DNA of 40,859 nucleotides, taken from assembly GCF_900166625.1 (NCBI RefSeq), contig NZ_LT800499.1, positions 407,197 to 448,055 on the forward strand. The letters are read 5' to 3'. This document shows, piece by piece, positions 24,992 through 32,616 of the stretch. The translations under genes and the position numbers were made by a program. The number at the start of each line of letters is the position of its first letter. The first letter of the stretch is position 1. Below the pieces are notes generated by a model that was not told where the DNA came from, did no database searches, and saw only the letters and a program-made list of their open reading frames with translations. The DNA comes from Halobacillus massiliensis. Its GTDB lineage: Bacteria; Bacillota; Bacilli; Bacillales; Halobacillaceae.

Positions 24992-25645
24992 ATGAAGCTT
25001 CAATTAGCTCTGGACCGGCTGGAAGAAGAAAAGTGTATGGAGATTATTGAAGAAACACGGGATTCTGTCGACTGGATAGAGATTGGAACCGGAGTGATTA
25101 AAGAGTACGGAATGGCTGTTATTCGAAAAGTGAGAAGCCGGTATCCCCATGCTGTCATTGTTGCAGATATGAAAACATGTGATGCAGGAAAGCACGAAGC
25201 TGAGCAAGCCTTTAAGGCGGGGGCCGATATTACGACAGTGATGGCTTTTTCTGCCGATCAGACGATTAAGGATATGCTTGCAGAAGCAGAAGCCTGCAAG
25301 GGGCGGGTAATGGTAGATCTGCTAGGTCTTCAGGATAAAAAGCGAATGAAAGAGCTTCGCGATCTCGGCGTAGATTTAGTCAGCCTTCATTTCGGAAAGG
25401 ACATGCAGAAAAACGGCCAAATCGATCAGTCGATCTTTGAGCTCGTTCAGGATTTTCCTGAGCTTGAGACAGCAGTGGCCGGCGGTATCAGCCTGGAGTC
25501 TCTTCCAGACGTTATGCCATTCAAACCAGACACACTGATTGTCGGCGGGGCGATTACAAAACAGGAAAACTATAGACAGGCAGCACAGCAAATAAAGGAG
25601 GCGATCCATTCCTATGAAACAGACGATTCATACAGTAGCAAATGA
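24992..25645 (+). CDS. hxlA: 3-hexulose-6-phosphate synthase family (OMP decarboxylase superfamily)
   Basis: The 217-residue TIM barrel has the DxKxxD metal motif VADMKTCDAG (Asp59, Lys61, Asp64), LHFGKDMQ and AVAGGI near the phosphate site. HPS joins formaldehyde to ribulose-5-phosphate, or the reverse. The related KGPDC decarboxylases (UlaD) share the fold. LHFGKD resembles the HPS motif (VHTGYD type) more than the HRSRD of KGPDC. The frame extends upstream to 24977, but the ATG at 24992 follows AGAGGTGATC. It overlaps the isomerase gene by 32 bp. Confidence 0.8.
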   Translation: MKLQLALDRLEEEKCMEIIEETRDSVDWIEIGTGVIKEYGMAVIRKVRSRYPHAVIVADMKTCDAGKHEAEQAFKAGADITTVMAFSADQTIKDMLAEAEACKGRVMVDLLGLQDKKRMKELRDLGVDLVSLHFGKDMQKNGQIDQSIFELVQDFPELETAVAGGISLESLPDVMPFKPDTLIVGGAITKQENYRQAAQQIKEAIHSYETDDSYSSK

Positions 25646-26168
25646 AATCCAGCAAGTTCTTGATCAAGTAGAAGAGGGAGAGGCTCTACGTCTTTCTCAT
25701 TCATTAGAAGAAGCTTCCCGAATTTTTGTGACAGGTGAAGGAAGATCCGGGCTTATGGGTAAGGCTTTCGCAATGCGGCTAATGCATGCTGGATATGAAG
25801 TGTATGTAACCGGGGAAACGATTACTCCGAGTATTACGAAAGGCGATTTGCTCGTTGCTATTTCAGGATCGGGATCAACGAAATCGATTTGTCAGTATGC
25901 AGAGCAGGCGAGGAACGCTGGAGCAGAAGTGTTTGCCGTATCGACAAATCGTCATTCCCTGCTGACAGAAATCAGCGAAAATATACTCATCATTCCTGCA
26001 GCTACGAAAAAAAGACTTCCAGAAGAGCCAGCGACGATTCAGCCGCTTGGCAATCAGTTTGACCAATCGCTTCATTTACTGCTCGATGCCGTCTTGATTG
26101 ATACGATAAATCGTTCCAGCAAAACAGATAATGAACAAATGACTGGACGACATGCCAATTTAGAGTAG
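25614..26168 (+). CDS. hxlB: 6-phospho-3-hexuloisomerase (SIS domain)
   Basis: The 184-residue SIS-fold protein interconverts arabino-3-hexulose-6-phosphate and fructose-6-phosphate. It shows VTGEGRSGLMGKAFAMRLMH, ISGSGSTKSI, TIQPLGNQFDQSLHLLLDA and the ending RHANLE, all characteristic of HxlB. GGAGGCGATC precedes the ATG within hxlA. With hxlA it forms the ribulose monophosphate pair that fixes or releases formaldehyde. A short hairpin follows the stop. Confidence 0.88.
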   Translation: MKQTIHTVANEIQQVLDQVEEGEALRLSHSLEEASRIFVTGEGRSGLMGKAFAMRLMHAGYEVYVTGETITPSITKGDLLVAISGSGSTKSICQYAEQARNAGAEVFAVSTNRHSLLTEISENILIIPAATKKRLPEEPATIQPLGNQFDQSLHLLLDAVLIDTINRSSKTDNEQMTGRHANLE

Positions 26169-26185
26169 AGGACGGAAAGTCCTCT
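26167..26185 (+). other. Hairpin between hxlB and the TRAP genes
   Basis: AGAGGAC and GTCCTCT form a 7-bp stem with the loop GGAAA, overlapping the hxlB stop. Only a weak, delayed T-rich tract follows, so at most partial termination is expected. Confidence 0.45.
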
Positions 26186-26212
26186 CTCCAATGGTTTTAT
26201 TTTTACCAATAG

Positions 26213-26228
26213 ATGTAAGCGGATTCAA
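26213..26228. promoter_or_regulatory. Catabolite-responsive element (cre) before the TRAP genes
   Basis: ATGTAAGCGGATTCAA matches the CcpA site consensus WTGNNARCGNWWWCAW at every position, 28 bp before dctP. Glucose repression of uptake is expected. Confidence 0.75.
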
Positions 26229-26255
26229 TGATGACGACTAGAGGAGGGAACCTTA

Positions 26256-27281
26256 ATGAGGAATTTATTCTTAGCAGTTGCAGGTTTTTTGTTCCTTGCC
26301 TTTGCGGCAGGGTGCAGCACTCATGCAGGTGGACAGACAGATGAGGATGGAAAAATAAAAATTATAGCTGCCCATAATCAGACATCTCCAGACAATCCTT
26401 ATCAATTTGGGATGAAAGAATTTAAGAGAGTCGTTGAAGAAGAGTCAAATGGACAGATAGAGGTAGAGGTTCACGCCGGAACGATTGGGACAGCTGAATC
26501 ACAATTAATTGAAAAGCTTAAGCTTGGCGGAGCCGACCTTGTCCTCGTATCTCCAGGGTTTATGGCACAGACCGGTATTCGAGAGATCGATCTTTTCGCT
26601 ATGCCGTATATATTTGAAGACTATGAGCACTGGTTAAACGTAGTGGATGGAGAAGTCGGACAAGAGGTTGCCCGGATAATCAATGAGAAGTCTGATAATG
26701 ATTTTAAACTGATGGGGTATTGGAGTGCCGGAGTACGTCACTATTACGGGGAGAAACCGCTTGAAACCATGGAAGACCTTAAAGGAATGACCTTTCGTAC
26801 CCAAACTTCTGGAGCAATTGCGGACTACTGGGAGAAGACCGGAGCCATTCCGACAAATGTAGCCTGGGGTGAACTCTATCAGGCCCTGCAACAGGGAGTC
26901 GTTGATTCTTCTGAAAACTCTTACCCTTACTTCGTGCAGCAGAATCACCATAAAACGAAAAACGGCAAATACATTACAGAAACCGGTCATGATTATACAA
27001 CAAGGTTTCTTTTAATGAATGGCAATACCTTTGATAATTATACAGAAGAACAGCAGCAAATCATTAGGAAAGCGGCAAAAGCCGCAACGAAGGAAGAGCG
27101 GGAAGTCGACATGGAACAGGAAGAGGAATACAAACAGAAGGCGATAGATGAAGGGGCAGAGGTTAATCAGATTGACCGTCAGCCATTTATTGATCTGGCA
27201 AAACCTGTTCATGAAGAAACGGCAAAAGAAATTGAAGCGTTAGATCTGCTGGAAAAAATCCGTTCATTAGCTGGACAATAA
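26256..27281 (+). CDS. dctP: TRAP transporter solute-binding lipoprotein DctP
   Basis: The 341-residue protein has a lipoprotein signal peptide ending in the lipobox FAAGC with the lipidated Cys20. The mature part is a DctP-family binding protein (HNQTSPDNPYQFGMKEF, FAMPYIF, the GMTFRTQTSGA region with the carboxylate-binding Arg, VAWGELYQALQQGVVD). TRAP binding proteins of this group take up organic or sugar acids. Context with a KDG-type kinase points to a uronate-like or keto-deoxy acid. GAGGAGG precedes the start. Confidence 0.92.
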   Translation: MRNLFLAVAGFLFLAFAAGCSTHAGGQTDEDGKIKIIAAHNQTSPDNPYQFGMKEFKRVVEEESNGQIEVEVHAGTIGTAESQLIEKLKLGGADLVLVSPGFMAQTGIREIDLFAMPYIFEDYEHWLNVVDGEVGQEVARIINEKSDNDFKLMGYWSAGVRHYYGEKPLETMEDLKGMTFRTQTSGAIADYWEKTGAIPTNVAWGELYQALQQGVVDSSENSYPYFVQQNHHKTKNGKYITETGHDYTTRFLLMNGNTFDNYTEEQQQIIRKAAKAATKEEREVDMEQEEEYKQKAIDEGAEVNQIDRQPFIDLAKPVHEETAKEIEALDLLEKIRSLAGQ

Positions 27282-27306
27282 CGTGACAGGAGGAGGGATT
27301 CACACA

Positions 27307-27786
27307 ATGTTTATTAAATGGCTTGAACGCATACAACTGGGGATTGGAATATTGTTTCTAATCATATTTTTTGTTACGACAGTACTGCAGGTAATTAACC
27401 GCTACATGGGAGTTTCCGCGATGTGGACAGAAGATGTGGCGACATATTCTTTTATTTGGTCCGTTATGATGGGGGCTGCTGTCATGCTCAATAAGAGAGA
27501 GCACTTTCAGTTTGATATGTTATTAAACAAGTTAAAGGGCAAAAAGAAAAAGTCTCTTTATTTATTTAATGATACGATTCTGCTTATTTTCTGTAGTGCT
27601 CTTTTCTACTATGGTCTTATTGTAGTCGACAGTTTCTGGGATTTTCGCTGGGAGTCGCTGCCTGAAATGAAAATGGGCTATGTGTGGATATCTATCCCGG
27701 TTATGGCAGGGACGATGGTTATTTATACCACTGCTCACATGATACGTAACTTCAAAAACTTTCATAACGAGGAGGCGGTTGAATGA
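27307..27786 (+). CDS. dctQ: TRAP transporter small permease DctQ
   Basis: The 159-residue protein has four hydrophobic helices (IQLGIGILFLIIFFVTTVLQ, ATYSFIWSVMMGAAVML, an NDTILLIFCSALFYYGLIVV helix and the last near residue 130). The WTEDVATYSFIW motif is characteristic of DctQ. A GTG at 27283 is in frame, but AGGAGGAGGG at about 27288-27297 positions the ATG at 27307, which is chosen. It overlaps dctM by ATGA. Confidence 0.9.
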   Translation: MFIKWLERIQLGIGILFLIIFFVTTVLQVINRYMGVSAMWTEDVATYSFIWSVMMGAAVMLNKREHFQFDMLLNKLKGKKKKSLYLFNDTILLIFCSALFYYGLIVVDSFWDFRWESLPEMKMGYVWISIPVMAGTMVIYTTAHMIRNFKNFHNEEAVE

Positions 27787-29072
27787 TTGGAATTACATTG
27801 CTCGGGATATTTATCGTTTTATTAGTTATAGGCATTCCTATTGCTTTTGTTATCGCAATTGTAGCACTCGCTGGATTTTTGACGATCCCTTATACACCGG
27901 AAGCTCTGCTTCCTATAAAAATGATCAACGGTCTCGATTCGTTTGTTCTGCTTTCTGTACCGTTATTTATACTGGCCGCTAACCTTATGAACAGCGGCCA
28001 GATCTCTAAGAAGCTGATTGATTTTTCTCTTACAATGGTGGGCCATATCCGCGGCGGGCTTGCACATGCGAATATAATTGTCTCCATGCTATTTGCCGGA
28101 ATCTCCGGAGCCTCACAGGCGGATACAGCCGGAGTAGGGAAAATTCTTATTCCAAGTATGAAGAAGCAGGGCTATTCAACAGGGACAGCTGTTGGAGTTA
28201 CGGCTGCCTCCTCTACGATTGGGGTAATTATTCCGCCAAGCATTCCCATGATTATCTTCGCCGGATTAACAAATGTTTCGGTAGGAGCTCTGTTTTTAGC
28301 AGGTATTATTCCTGGAGTGGCCATTGGACTAGGTATGATGCTTCTGATTTATATCATGGCAAAGAAAAACAATTATCCAACTTATGAAAGAGCCTCTTTT
28401 AAAAAGTTTTTCAAGCAGCTTTTAGACGTGTTTCCAGCGCTTTTAACTCCTGTAATTTTAATTGGAGGAGTAGTGTCAGGGGTTTTCACTGCAACGGAAG
28501 CGGCTGCTTTTGCCAGCATCTATACCATTCTTATCGCGATGTTTTACTATAAAACTTTGAAATTAAAGGACTTTCCTCAAGTACTTAAAGACACGCTTAT
28601 GCTAAGCTCACTGTCGCTATTTGCTTTAGCGGCTGCCAATGGACTTGGAGAGCTTCTTAGCTATTATCAGCTTTCTGCCTGGACGGAACAGTTCTTCAGT
28701 AATAATATTCACAGCAAATGGCTGTTTCTGCTGATTATCATTGCTTTCTTCCTATTTGTAGGAACATTTATGGACGCGATTCCGGCTATGATTCTGTTTA
28801 TCCCGGTTCTCCTTCCTGTAGCGGAAACGTTCAGTATAGATCCAGTCCTCTTAGGGTTGGTTACAGTAATGACTTTGGCGGTCGGTCTTGTTACACCTCC
28901 GTATGGGTTATGTCTGCTGCTGGCAGCTAAGATAGGGAAGCTGCCGATTGAAAGGTCGTTTCGGGCGGTTATTCCCTACATTGCCGTCGTACTGGTTGTC
29001 CTTTTAGCTGTTGCTTTTATCCCTGGAGTGGCTACACACATCCCTCAATTATTAAATCCAGATATGTTTTGA
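27783..29072 (+). CDS. dctM: TRAP transporter large permease DctM
   Basis: This 429-residue protein has about 12 hydrophobic helices and is the ion-coupled channel of the TRAP system. Characteristic stretches are SVPLFILAANLMNSG, FAGISGASQADTAGVG, the TAASSTIGVIIPPSIPMII segment, FTATEAAAFASIY and VGLVTPPYGLCL. It is coupled to dctQ by a 4-bp overlap and followed by a terminator that ends the operon. Confidence 0.94.
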   Translation: MIGITLLGIFIVLLVIGIPIAFVIAIVALAGFLTIPYTPEALLPIKMINGLDSFVLLSVPLFILAANLMNSGQISKKLIDFSLTMVGHIRGGLAHANIIVSMLFAGISGASQADTAGVGKILIPSMKKQGYSTGTAVGVTAASSTIGVIIPPSIPMIIFAGLTNVSVGALFLAGIIPGVAIGLGMMLLIYIMAKKNNYPTYERASFKKFFKQLLDVFPALLTPVILIGGVVSGVFTATEAAAFASIYTILIAMFYYKTLKLKDFPQVLKDTLMLSSLSLFALAAANGLGELLSYYQLSAWTEQFFSNNIHSKWLFLLIIIAFFLFVGTFMDAIPAMILFIPVLLPVAETFSIDPVLLGLVTVMTLAVGLVTPPYGLCLLLAAKIGKLPIERSFRAVIPYIAVVLVVLLAVAFIPGVATHIPQLLNPDMF

Positions 29073-29081
29073 TTGAAATCC

Positions 29082-29121
29082 AGTCCCTTGAGAGAAGCTT
29101 ATCTTCTTCAAGGGACTTTCT
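29082..29121 (+). terminator. Intrinsic terminator after dctM
   Basis: AGTCCCTTGA and TCAAGGGACT pair perfectly (10 bp) with a 16-base loop, followed by TTTCT. Confidence 0.8.
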
Positions 29122-29210
29122 ATAGCAAATATTTGTTTAATCTTAGAGGTTTTTAACGATGAATCGCGAATATGTAAGCAGAACACATCACTGGAATCGG
29201 AGGGAAAAGA

Positions 29211-29648
29211 ATGGCTTTCCTTGAACAGCAGGTACTTATTAAGAAGCCTCTGGATGAAGTTTTTCACACAGCAGTTGATTTTACTAAAAGGCCGGAAATT
29301 ATGGATATGGTCATTAAAGTAGAGCCTTTAACGGAAGGACCTGTGCGCGAGGGCTATAAATTTAAGGAAGTAAGGGAAATTCGAGGGAAAAAAGCGGCAG
29401 CTGTTATCGAAATTGTCGAATTTTCACCTCAGAAAAGCTTTACAGCACAGAGCGAACAGAATGGCCTTGAGCTTCGCTACCATTATCATTTTCTTGAAAC
29501 ATCAGAGGGGACGAGAGTTACCTTTAAAGGAGAGTTATCTACAGAAGGGCTTCGAAATTCTCTTTTTAAACCCCTTATTAAAAAAATGATAAAGAAAGAA
29601 GACGAGAACCATTTGGAAAATATGAAGCATTATATCGAAAAACAATAG
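29211..29648 (+). CDS. SRPBCC (START-like) ligand-binding protein
   Basis: The 145-residue protein fits the helix-grip fold of polyketide cyclase/START-like proteins: VLIKKPLDEVFHTAVDFTKRPE at the start, alternating strands in the middle and a long C-terminal helix rich in Lys. Such proteins bind hydrophobic ligands, and no catalytic residues can be assigned. The ATG lies 7 bp after GGAGGG. It stands alone between two hairpin terminators, the second of which lies in the leader of the helicase gene. Confidence 0.75.
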   Translation: MAFLEQQVLIKKPLDEVFHTAVDFTKRPEIMDMVIKVEPLTEGPVREGYKFKEVREIRGKKAAAVIEIVEFSPQKSFTAQSEQNGLELRYHYHFLETSEGTRVTFKGELSTEGLRNSLFKPLIKKMIKKEDENHLENMKHYIEKQ

Positions 29649-29652
29649 ATTA

Positions 29653-29661
29653 TGGTATAAT
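29653..29661 (+). promoter_or_regulatory. Extended -10 promoter upstream of the helicase
   Basis: TGGTATAAT is an extended -10 (TGnTATAAT) just after the upstream stop codon. No good -35 is visible. Transcripts would pass through the hairpin at 29686-29722 before reaching yfmL. Confidence 0.5.
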
Positions 29662-29685
29662 ATAAATAATAAATGAACGGAAGCA

Positions 29686-29722
29686 AGGTCTCTTTCCATA
29701 GGCATGGGCGGGGACCTGTTTT
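29686..29722 (+). terminator. Terminator hairpin in the yfmL leader (possible attenuator)
   Basis: AGGTCTC pairs with GGGACCT type sequence, and an inner CCAT/ATGG stem has the loop AGGC. TGTTTTTT follows. Only about 25 bp separate it from the yfmL start and contain no promoter, so yfmL transcripts must read through it. Confidence 0.65.
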
Positions 29723-29746
29723 TTATGAGAAGGAGATTATATATTC

Positions 29747-30883
29747 ATGAATACATCACAGCCAAACTGGCTTTTAGAAATGGAGCATTTCGCTAAAGAA
29801 GCATGGCAGCAATCAGGTTTTACAGCACCCACTCAAATTCAGTCTAAGACGATACCATTTATCCTTGAAGGTAAGGACGTCATCGCAGAGGCTCCAACAG
29901 GAAGTGGAAAAACATTAGCATACCTGCTCCCACTTCTTCAGAAGATTGACACCGACAAAAAACATACACAGGTCCTCATTTTAGCCTCTTCCCATGAGCT
30001 TGTCATGCAGATTCATCAGGAAATTCAGAACTGGGCAAAGGGCAGCGGCATAAACAGCATTGCTTTAATTGGAGGAGCGAACGTTAAGCGGCAGATTGAT
30101 AAGCTTAAGAAAAAGCCTCAAATTGCAGTTGGAACACCAGGAAGGATCTATGAGCTTATGCAGAAGAAGAAGCTCAAAGCTCATGAAATCAAAACACTTG
30201 TTTTCGATGAAGCAGACCAGCTCCTCGTCCCGGAACATAGACAAACGGTGGAAGATATTGTGAAAAGCACTCAAAAAGACAGGCAGGTTCTGCTTTTTTC
30301 AGCAACACTTCCTGAAGAAGTTCAGCAGACGGCAAAAGCTTTTATGGATGAACCGGAGATTGTCCAGGTAGCAGAAGAGCAGCTGAAGCCTGATGTAGAA
30401 CATGTTTATATCTTCTGTGAAGACCGTGATAAAGTAGAATTACTCCGAAAGCTTGCCTATCTCAAAGGGTTTAAAGGGTTGGCCTTTATGCAGGATATTG
30501 CCAATTTAAATGTGTATGCTGAAAAGCTGAAGTTTAAGAAGCTTCCACTGGAGATGTTGCATAGTGATACGAAGAAAGAGCAGCGGGCGAAAGCTTTAAA
30601 AGGGTTCAGGAAAGATGAATATCCGCTGCTGCTAGCAACAGACGTAGCAGCAAGGGGTCTTGATATTAAGGATATTACCTATATTGTTAATCTTGATGTG
30701 CCTAAATCAGGTACCTCTTATATACATCGGGCGGGCCGCACCGCTCGTCTTGGTGCCTTATCCGGTACGGTGGTCTCACTTGTAAACCAGGTGGAAGAAA
30801 AGCGCCTTAAAAAGTTTGCCCGTGATTATAATTTCACCTTACAGGAAAGAACACTCTATCGGGGAGAACTTCGAAACAAGTAG
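29747..30883 (+). CDS. yfmL: DEAD-box RNA helicase, YfmL-like
   Basis: The 378-residue protein has only the two RecA domains, with no C-terminal extension. Motif I is AEAPTGSGKT (47-56), followed by IGGANVKRQ, TPGR, FDEADQ (motif II), SAT (III), ATDVAARGLDI and HRAGRTAR (VI). Motif Ia reads SSHELV where most relatives have PSREL, a possible change in RNA contact. The length matches Bacillus subtilis YfmL (about 376), which acts in ribosome biogenesis at low temperature. AGAAGGAG precedes the ATG. A terminator-like hairpin in the leader suggests attenuation. Confidence 0.9.
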   Translation: MNTSQPNWLLEMEHFAKEAWQQSGFTAPTQIQSKTIPFILEGKDVIAEAPTGSGKTLAYLLPLLQKIDTDKKHTQVLILASSHELVMQIHQEIQNWAKGSGINSIALIGGANVKRQIDKLKKKPQIAVGTPGRIYELMQKKKLKAHEIKTLVFDEADQLLVPEHRQTVEDIVKSTQKDRQVLLFSATLPEEVQQTAKAFMDEPEIVQVAEEQLKPDVEHVYIFCEDRDKVELLRKLAYLKGFKGLAFMQDIANLNVYAEKLKFKKLPLEMLHSDTKKEQRAKALKGFRKDEYPLLLATDVAARGLDIKDITYIVNLDVPKSGTSYIHRAGRTARLGALSGTVVSLVNQVEEKRLKKFARDYNFTLQERTLYRGELRNK

Positions 30884-30931
30884 AATACAGTTTTAGGAAT
30901 AGAGTCACCGGGAAAACACTAATATATGGAT

Positions 30932-30982
30932 GTATTCCCGTGAATTACATGCGGAATTCACGCATAATGTAGGAAGGAATAC
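30932..30982. other. Nested palindromes between yfmL and the CAP gene
   Basis: CGTGAATT (30939-30946) and AATTCACG (30955-30962) form an 8-bp perfect stem. Flanking GTATTCC (30932-30938) and GGAATAC (30976-30982) extend it after a 13-base bulge. There is no T-run. It may be a structured leader or a protein-binding site. Confidence 0.45.
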
Positions 30983-31042
30983 TTGCCGCGGCTGACTCAT
31001 TTTGAAATACTTATAGTAAGCAAAAAGAAGGAGTAGACATCA

Positions 31043-31756
31043 ATGCTGAGAAAATACCTTTTTGTCTTTCTAGCCGTCTTGTTTATAGTATCTGTAGCTA
31101 CTCCTGCCTTGGCAGATCAGCTATGGAAATCGGAAGAAAATCATACAGCCACAATAGAGAAATGGACAGGCAATTTCAAAGGGTGGCTTTCTGAACAGGA
31201 TATATCGATCGAAGAATTTAAGACAAACCTTGAGCGTCTTTTTAACCCTTCAAGCATTCCAGAAGAGGACTTTCCTCAAAACCGCAGTGAAGGAAATAAG
31301 GGCAATGTAGAAGTTTCTAAAGAATCGGGCAGTGAGCCTGCTGAAAGCCTGATGGAGCAGGATCCTTCAGAATTTGAAAAAGAAGTGGTGGAGCTCGTAA
31401 ATGAAGAGCGTGCGAAAGAAGGCTTAGAGCCGCTGAAAATGTATGAGCGTTTAAGCGACCTGGCTCGTATGAAATCACAAGATATGGCGGATGAGTCTTA
31501 TTTTGATCATACGTCCCCTACTTACGGTTCACCGTTTGAAATGATGGATCAATATGATTTCAAATATTGGTCAGCCGGAGAAAATATTGCTGCCGGTCAG
31601 CGGACTCCCGAGCAGGTTATGGATGGGTGGATGAATAGCCCAGGCCACAGGGAAAACATTATGAAAGAAGAATTCACTCATATTGGCGTAGGGTATGTTG
31701 AAGGAGAAGGCTCTTATGGAACGTACTGGACGCAAATGTTTATGACTCCAAGATAA
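31043..31756 (+). CDS. Secreted CAP (SCP/PR1) domain protein, YkwD-like
   Basis: The 237-residue protein has a signal peptide (LRKYLFVFLAVLFIVSVATPALA, cleavage near residue 24). An acidic Ser/Glu-rich linker of about 80 residues follows, then a C-terminal CAP domain from about residue 113 (VVELVNEERAKEGLEPL). The metal or active-site His and Glu residues lie in YFDHTSPTYG, AGENIAAG and NSPGHRENIM, and the ending is YWTQMFMTPR. The Bacillus relative YkwD is of unknown role. Function here is undetermined. AGAAGGAG precedes the ATG, and a bidirectional terminator follows. Confidence 0.88.
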   Translation: MLRKYLFVFLAVLFIVSVATPALADQLWKSEENHTATIEKWTGNFKGWLSEQDISIEEFKTNLERLFNPSSIPEEDFPQNRSEGNKGNVEVSKESGSEPAESLMEQDPSEFEKEVVELVNEERAKEGLEPLKMYERLSDLARMKSQDMADESYFDHTSPTYGSPFEMMDQYDFKYWSAGENIAAGQRTPEQVMDGWMNSPGHRENIMKEEFTHIGVGYVEGEGSYGTYWTQMFMTPR

Positions 31757-31757
31757 G

Positions 31758-31790
31758 AAGACAGGTTCCCATAAGGAGCCTGTCTTTTTT
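31758..31790. terminator. Bidirectional terminator between convergent genes
   Basis: AAGACAGGTTCC pairs with GGAGCCTGTCTT (one G-T pair) around CATAA, followed by TTTTTT. It overlaps the 3' end of the minus-strand gene. Confidence 0.85.
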
Positions 31791-32391
31791 ATAGGTTATC
31801 TTTTTTAAGGGACACCACATACCCTTTTACGGTCGGTCTGTCTATATGCTTTTCCGAGTGAAACCATTGAATAAATAAGTAAAGAAACGCCCCCATCATA
31901 ACCGTCATGCCAATGACCATAAATGGCAGTGTCGGCATTCCCTCATAATAAACAAACGTTCCCTGATGGTAGAGGATAAACAGTGCGGTTGCCAGTGAAT
32001 AATAAGCTGCTCTGTCAGCGAATGGCCGGGGCTTATCAAATGGACATGCTACAAGAAGCGGCGCCCAGTAAACCACAGCACTTACACTAAGAAGAAGGAG
32101 ATGTAATCCATATCCCAGCAATGGATGGACCAGACTGGAAAGCTCATAGCTTACCAGCATTCCAATGAAAAATATGAGCAGACTGAGGACAAGTCTATGA
32201 CTTAAGCGGACGACCCAGCGAAAGGACTTTCGAAACCAGAGATGTTGGTTATTGCCATAAATAATCAGCAGCGGTGCCAATAAAAAGGCAATAAGAGCAC
32301 GCACATACTGGGCTTCGAAGAAAGGAATAACCGCCAGCAAAATAATCAGAGCAACGAACAGCAACGGATAGGAGCGCAGAGCCTTTACCAA
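31789..32391 (-). CDS. Polytopic membrane protein, possibly CtaG-like
   Basis: The 200-residue protein has about six hydrophobic helices, starting LLFVALIILLAVIPF and ending MVIGMTVMMGAFLYLFIQWF. His residues occur near helix ends (SSLVHPLLGYGLHLLLL, ILYHQGTFVYYEG), and YWAPLLVACPFDKPRP resembles the later part of CtaG, an assembly factor of caa3-type cytochrome oxidase. It is shorter than usual CtaG (about 280-300), so the assignment is weak. No oxidase genes are nearby. The start ATG at 32391 has no strong ribosome site in the sequence just upstream. Confidence 0.5.
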   Translation of the reverse strand: MVKALRSYPLLFVALIILLAVIPFFEAQYVRALIAFLLAPLLIIYGNNQHLWFRKSFRWVVRLSHRLVLSLLIFFIGMLVSYELSSLVHPLLGYGLHLLLLSVSAVVYWAPLLVACPFDKPRPFADRAAYYSLATALFILYHQGTFVYYEGMPTLPFMVIGMTVMMGAFLYLFIQWFHSEKHIDRPTVKGYVVSLKKDNL

Positions 32392-32576
32392 TGCATCATC
32401 CCCTAGTGATTTTGATAGTAGATTTCCCGGAAATTCTTAAAATAAACCAGATCACTCACTGACAGAAAGGGGAGGGTTCTGGAAATTTACGTATTTATTG
32501 GATGGTAAGCCTCTTATAAGGTTTGGGGAATAATTTTTTAGATTCAGGTTTTTAAATAAAGGGCCTGGGAAAGAGA

Positions 32577-32585
32577 TGTTATAAT
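32577..32585 (+). promoter_or_regulatory. Extended -10 promoter for the oxidoreductase gene
   Basis: TGTTATAAT is a TGnTATAAT element 31 bp before the start codon. No good -35 box is seen. The rest of 32392-32576 holds no gene that I can support. Confidence 0.5.
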
Positions 32586-32616
32586 TTAGTAAATCCATCC
32601 AAGGAGGAATTATGTT

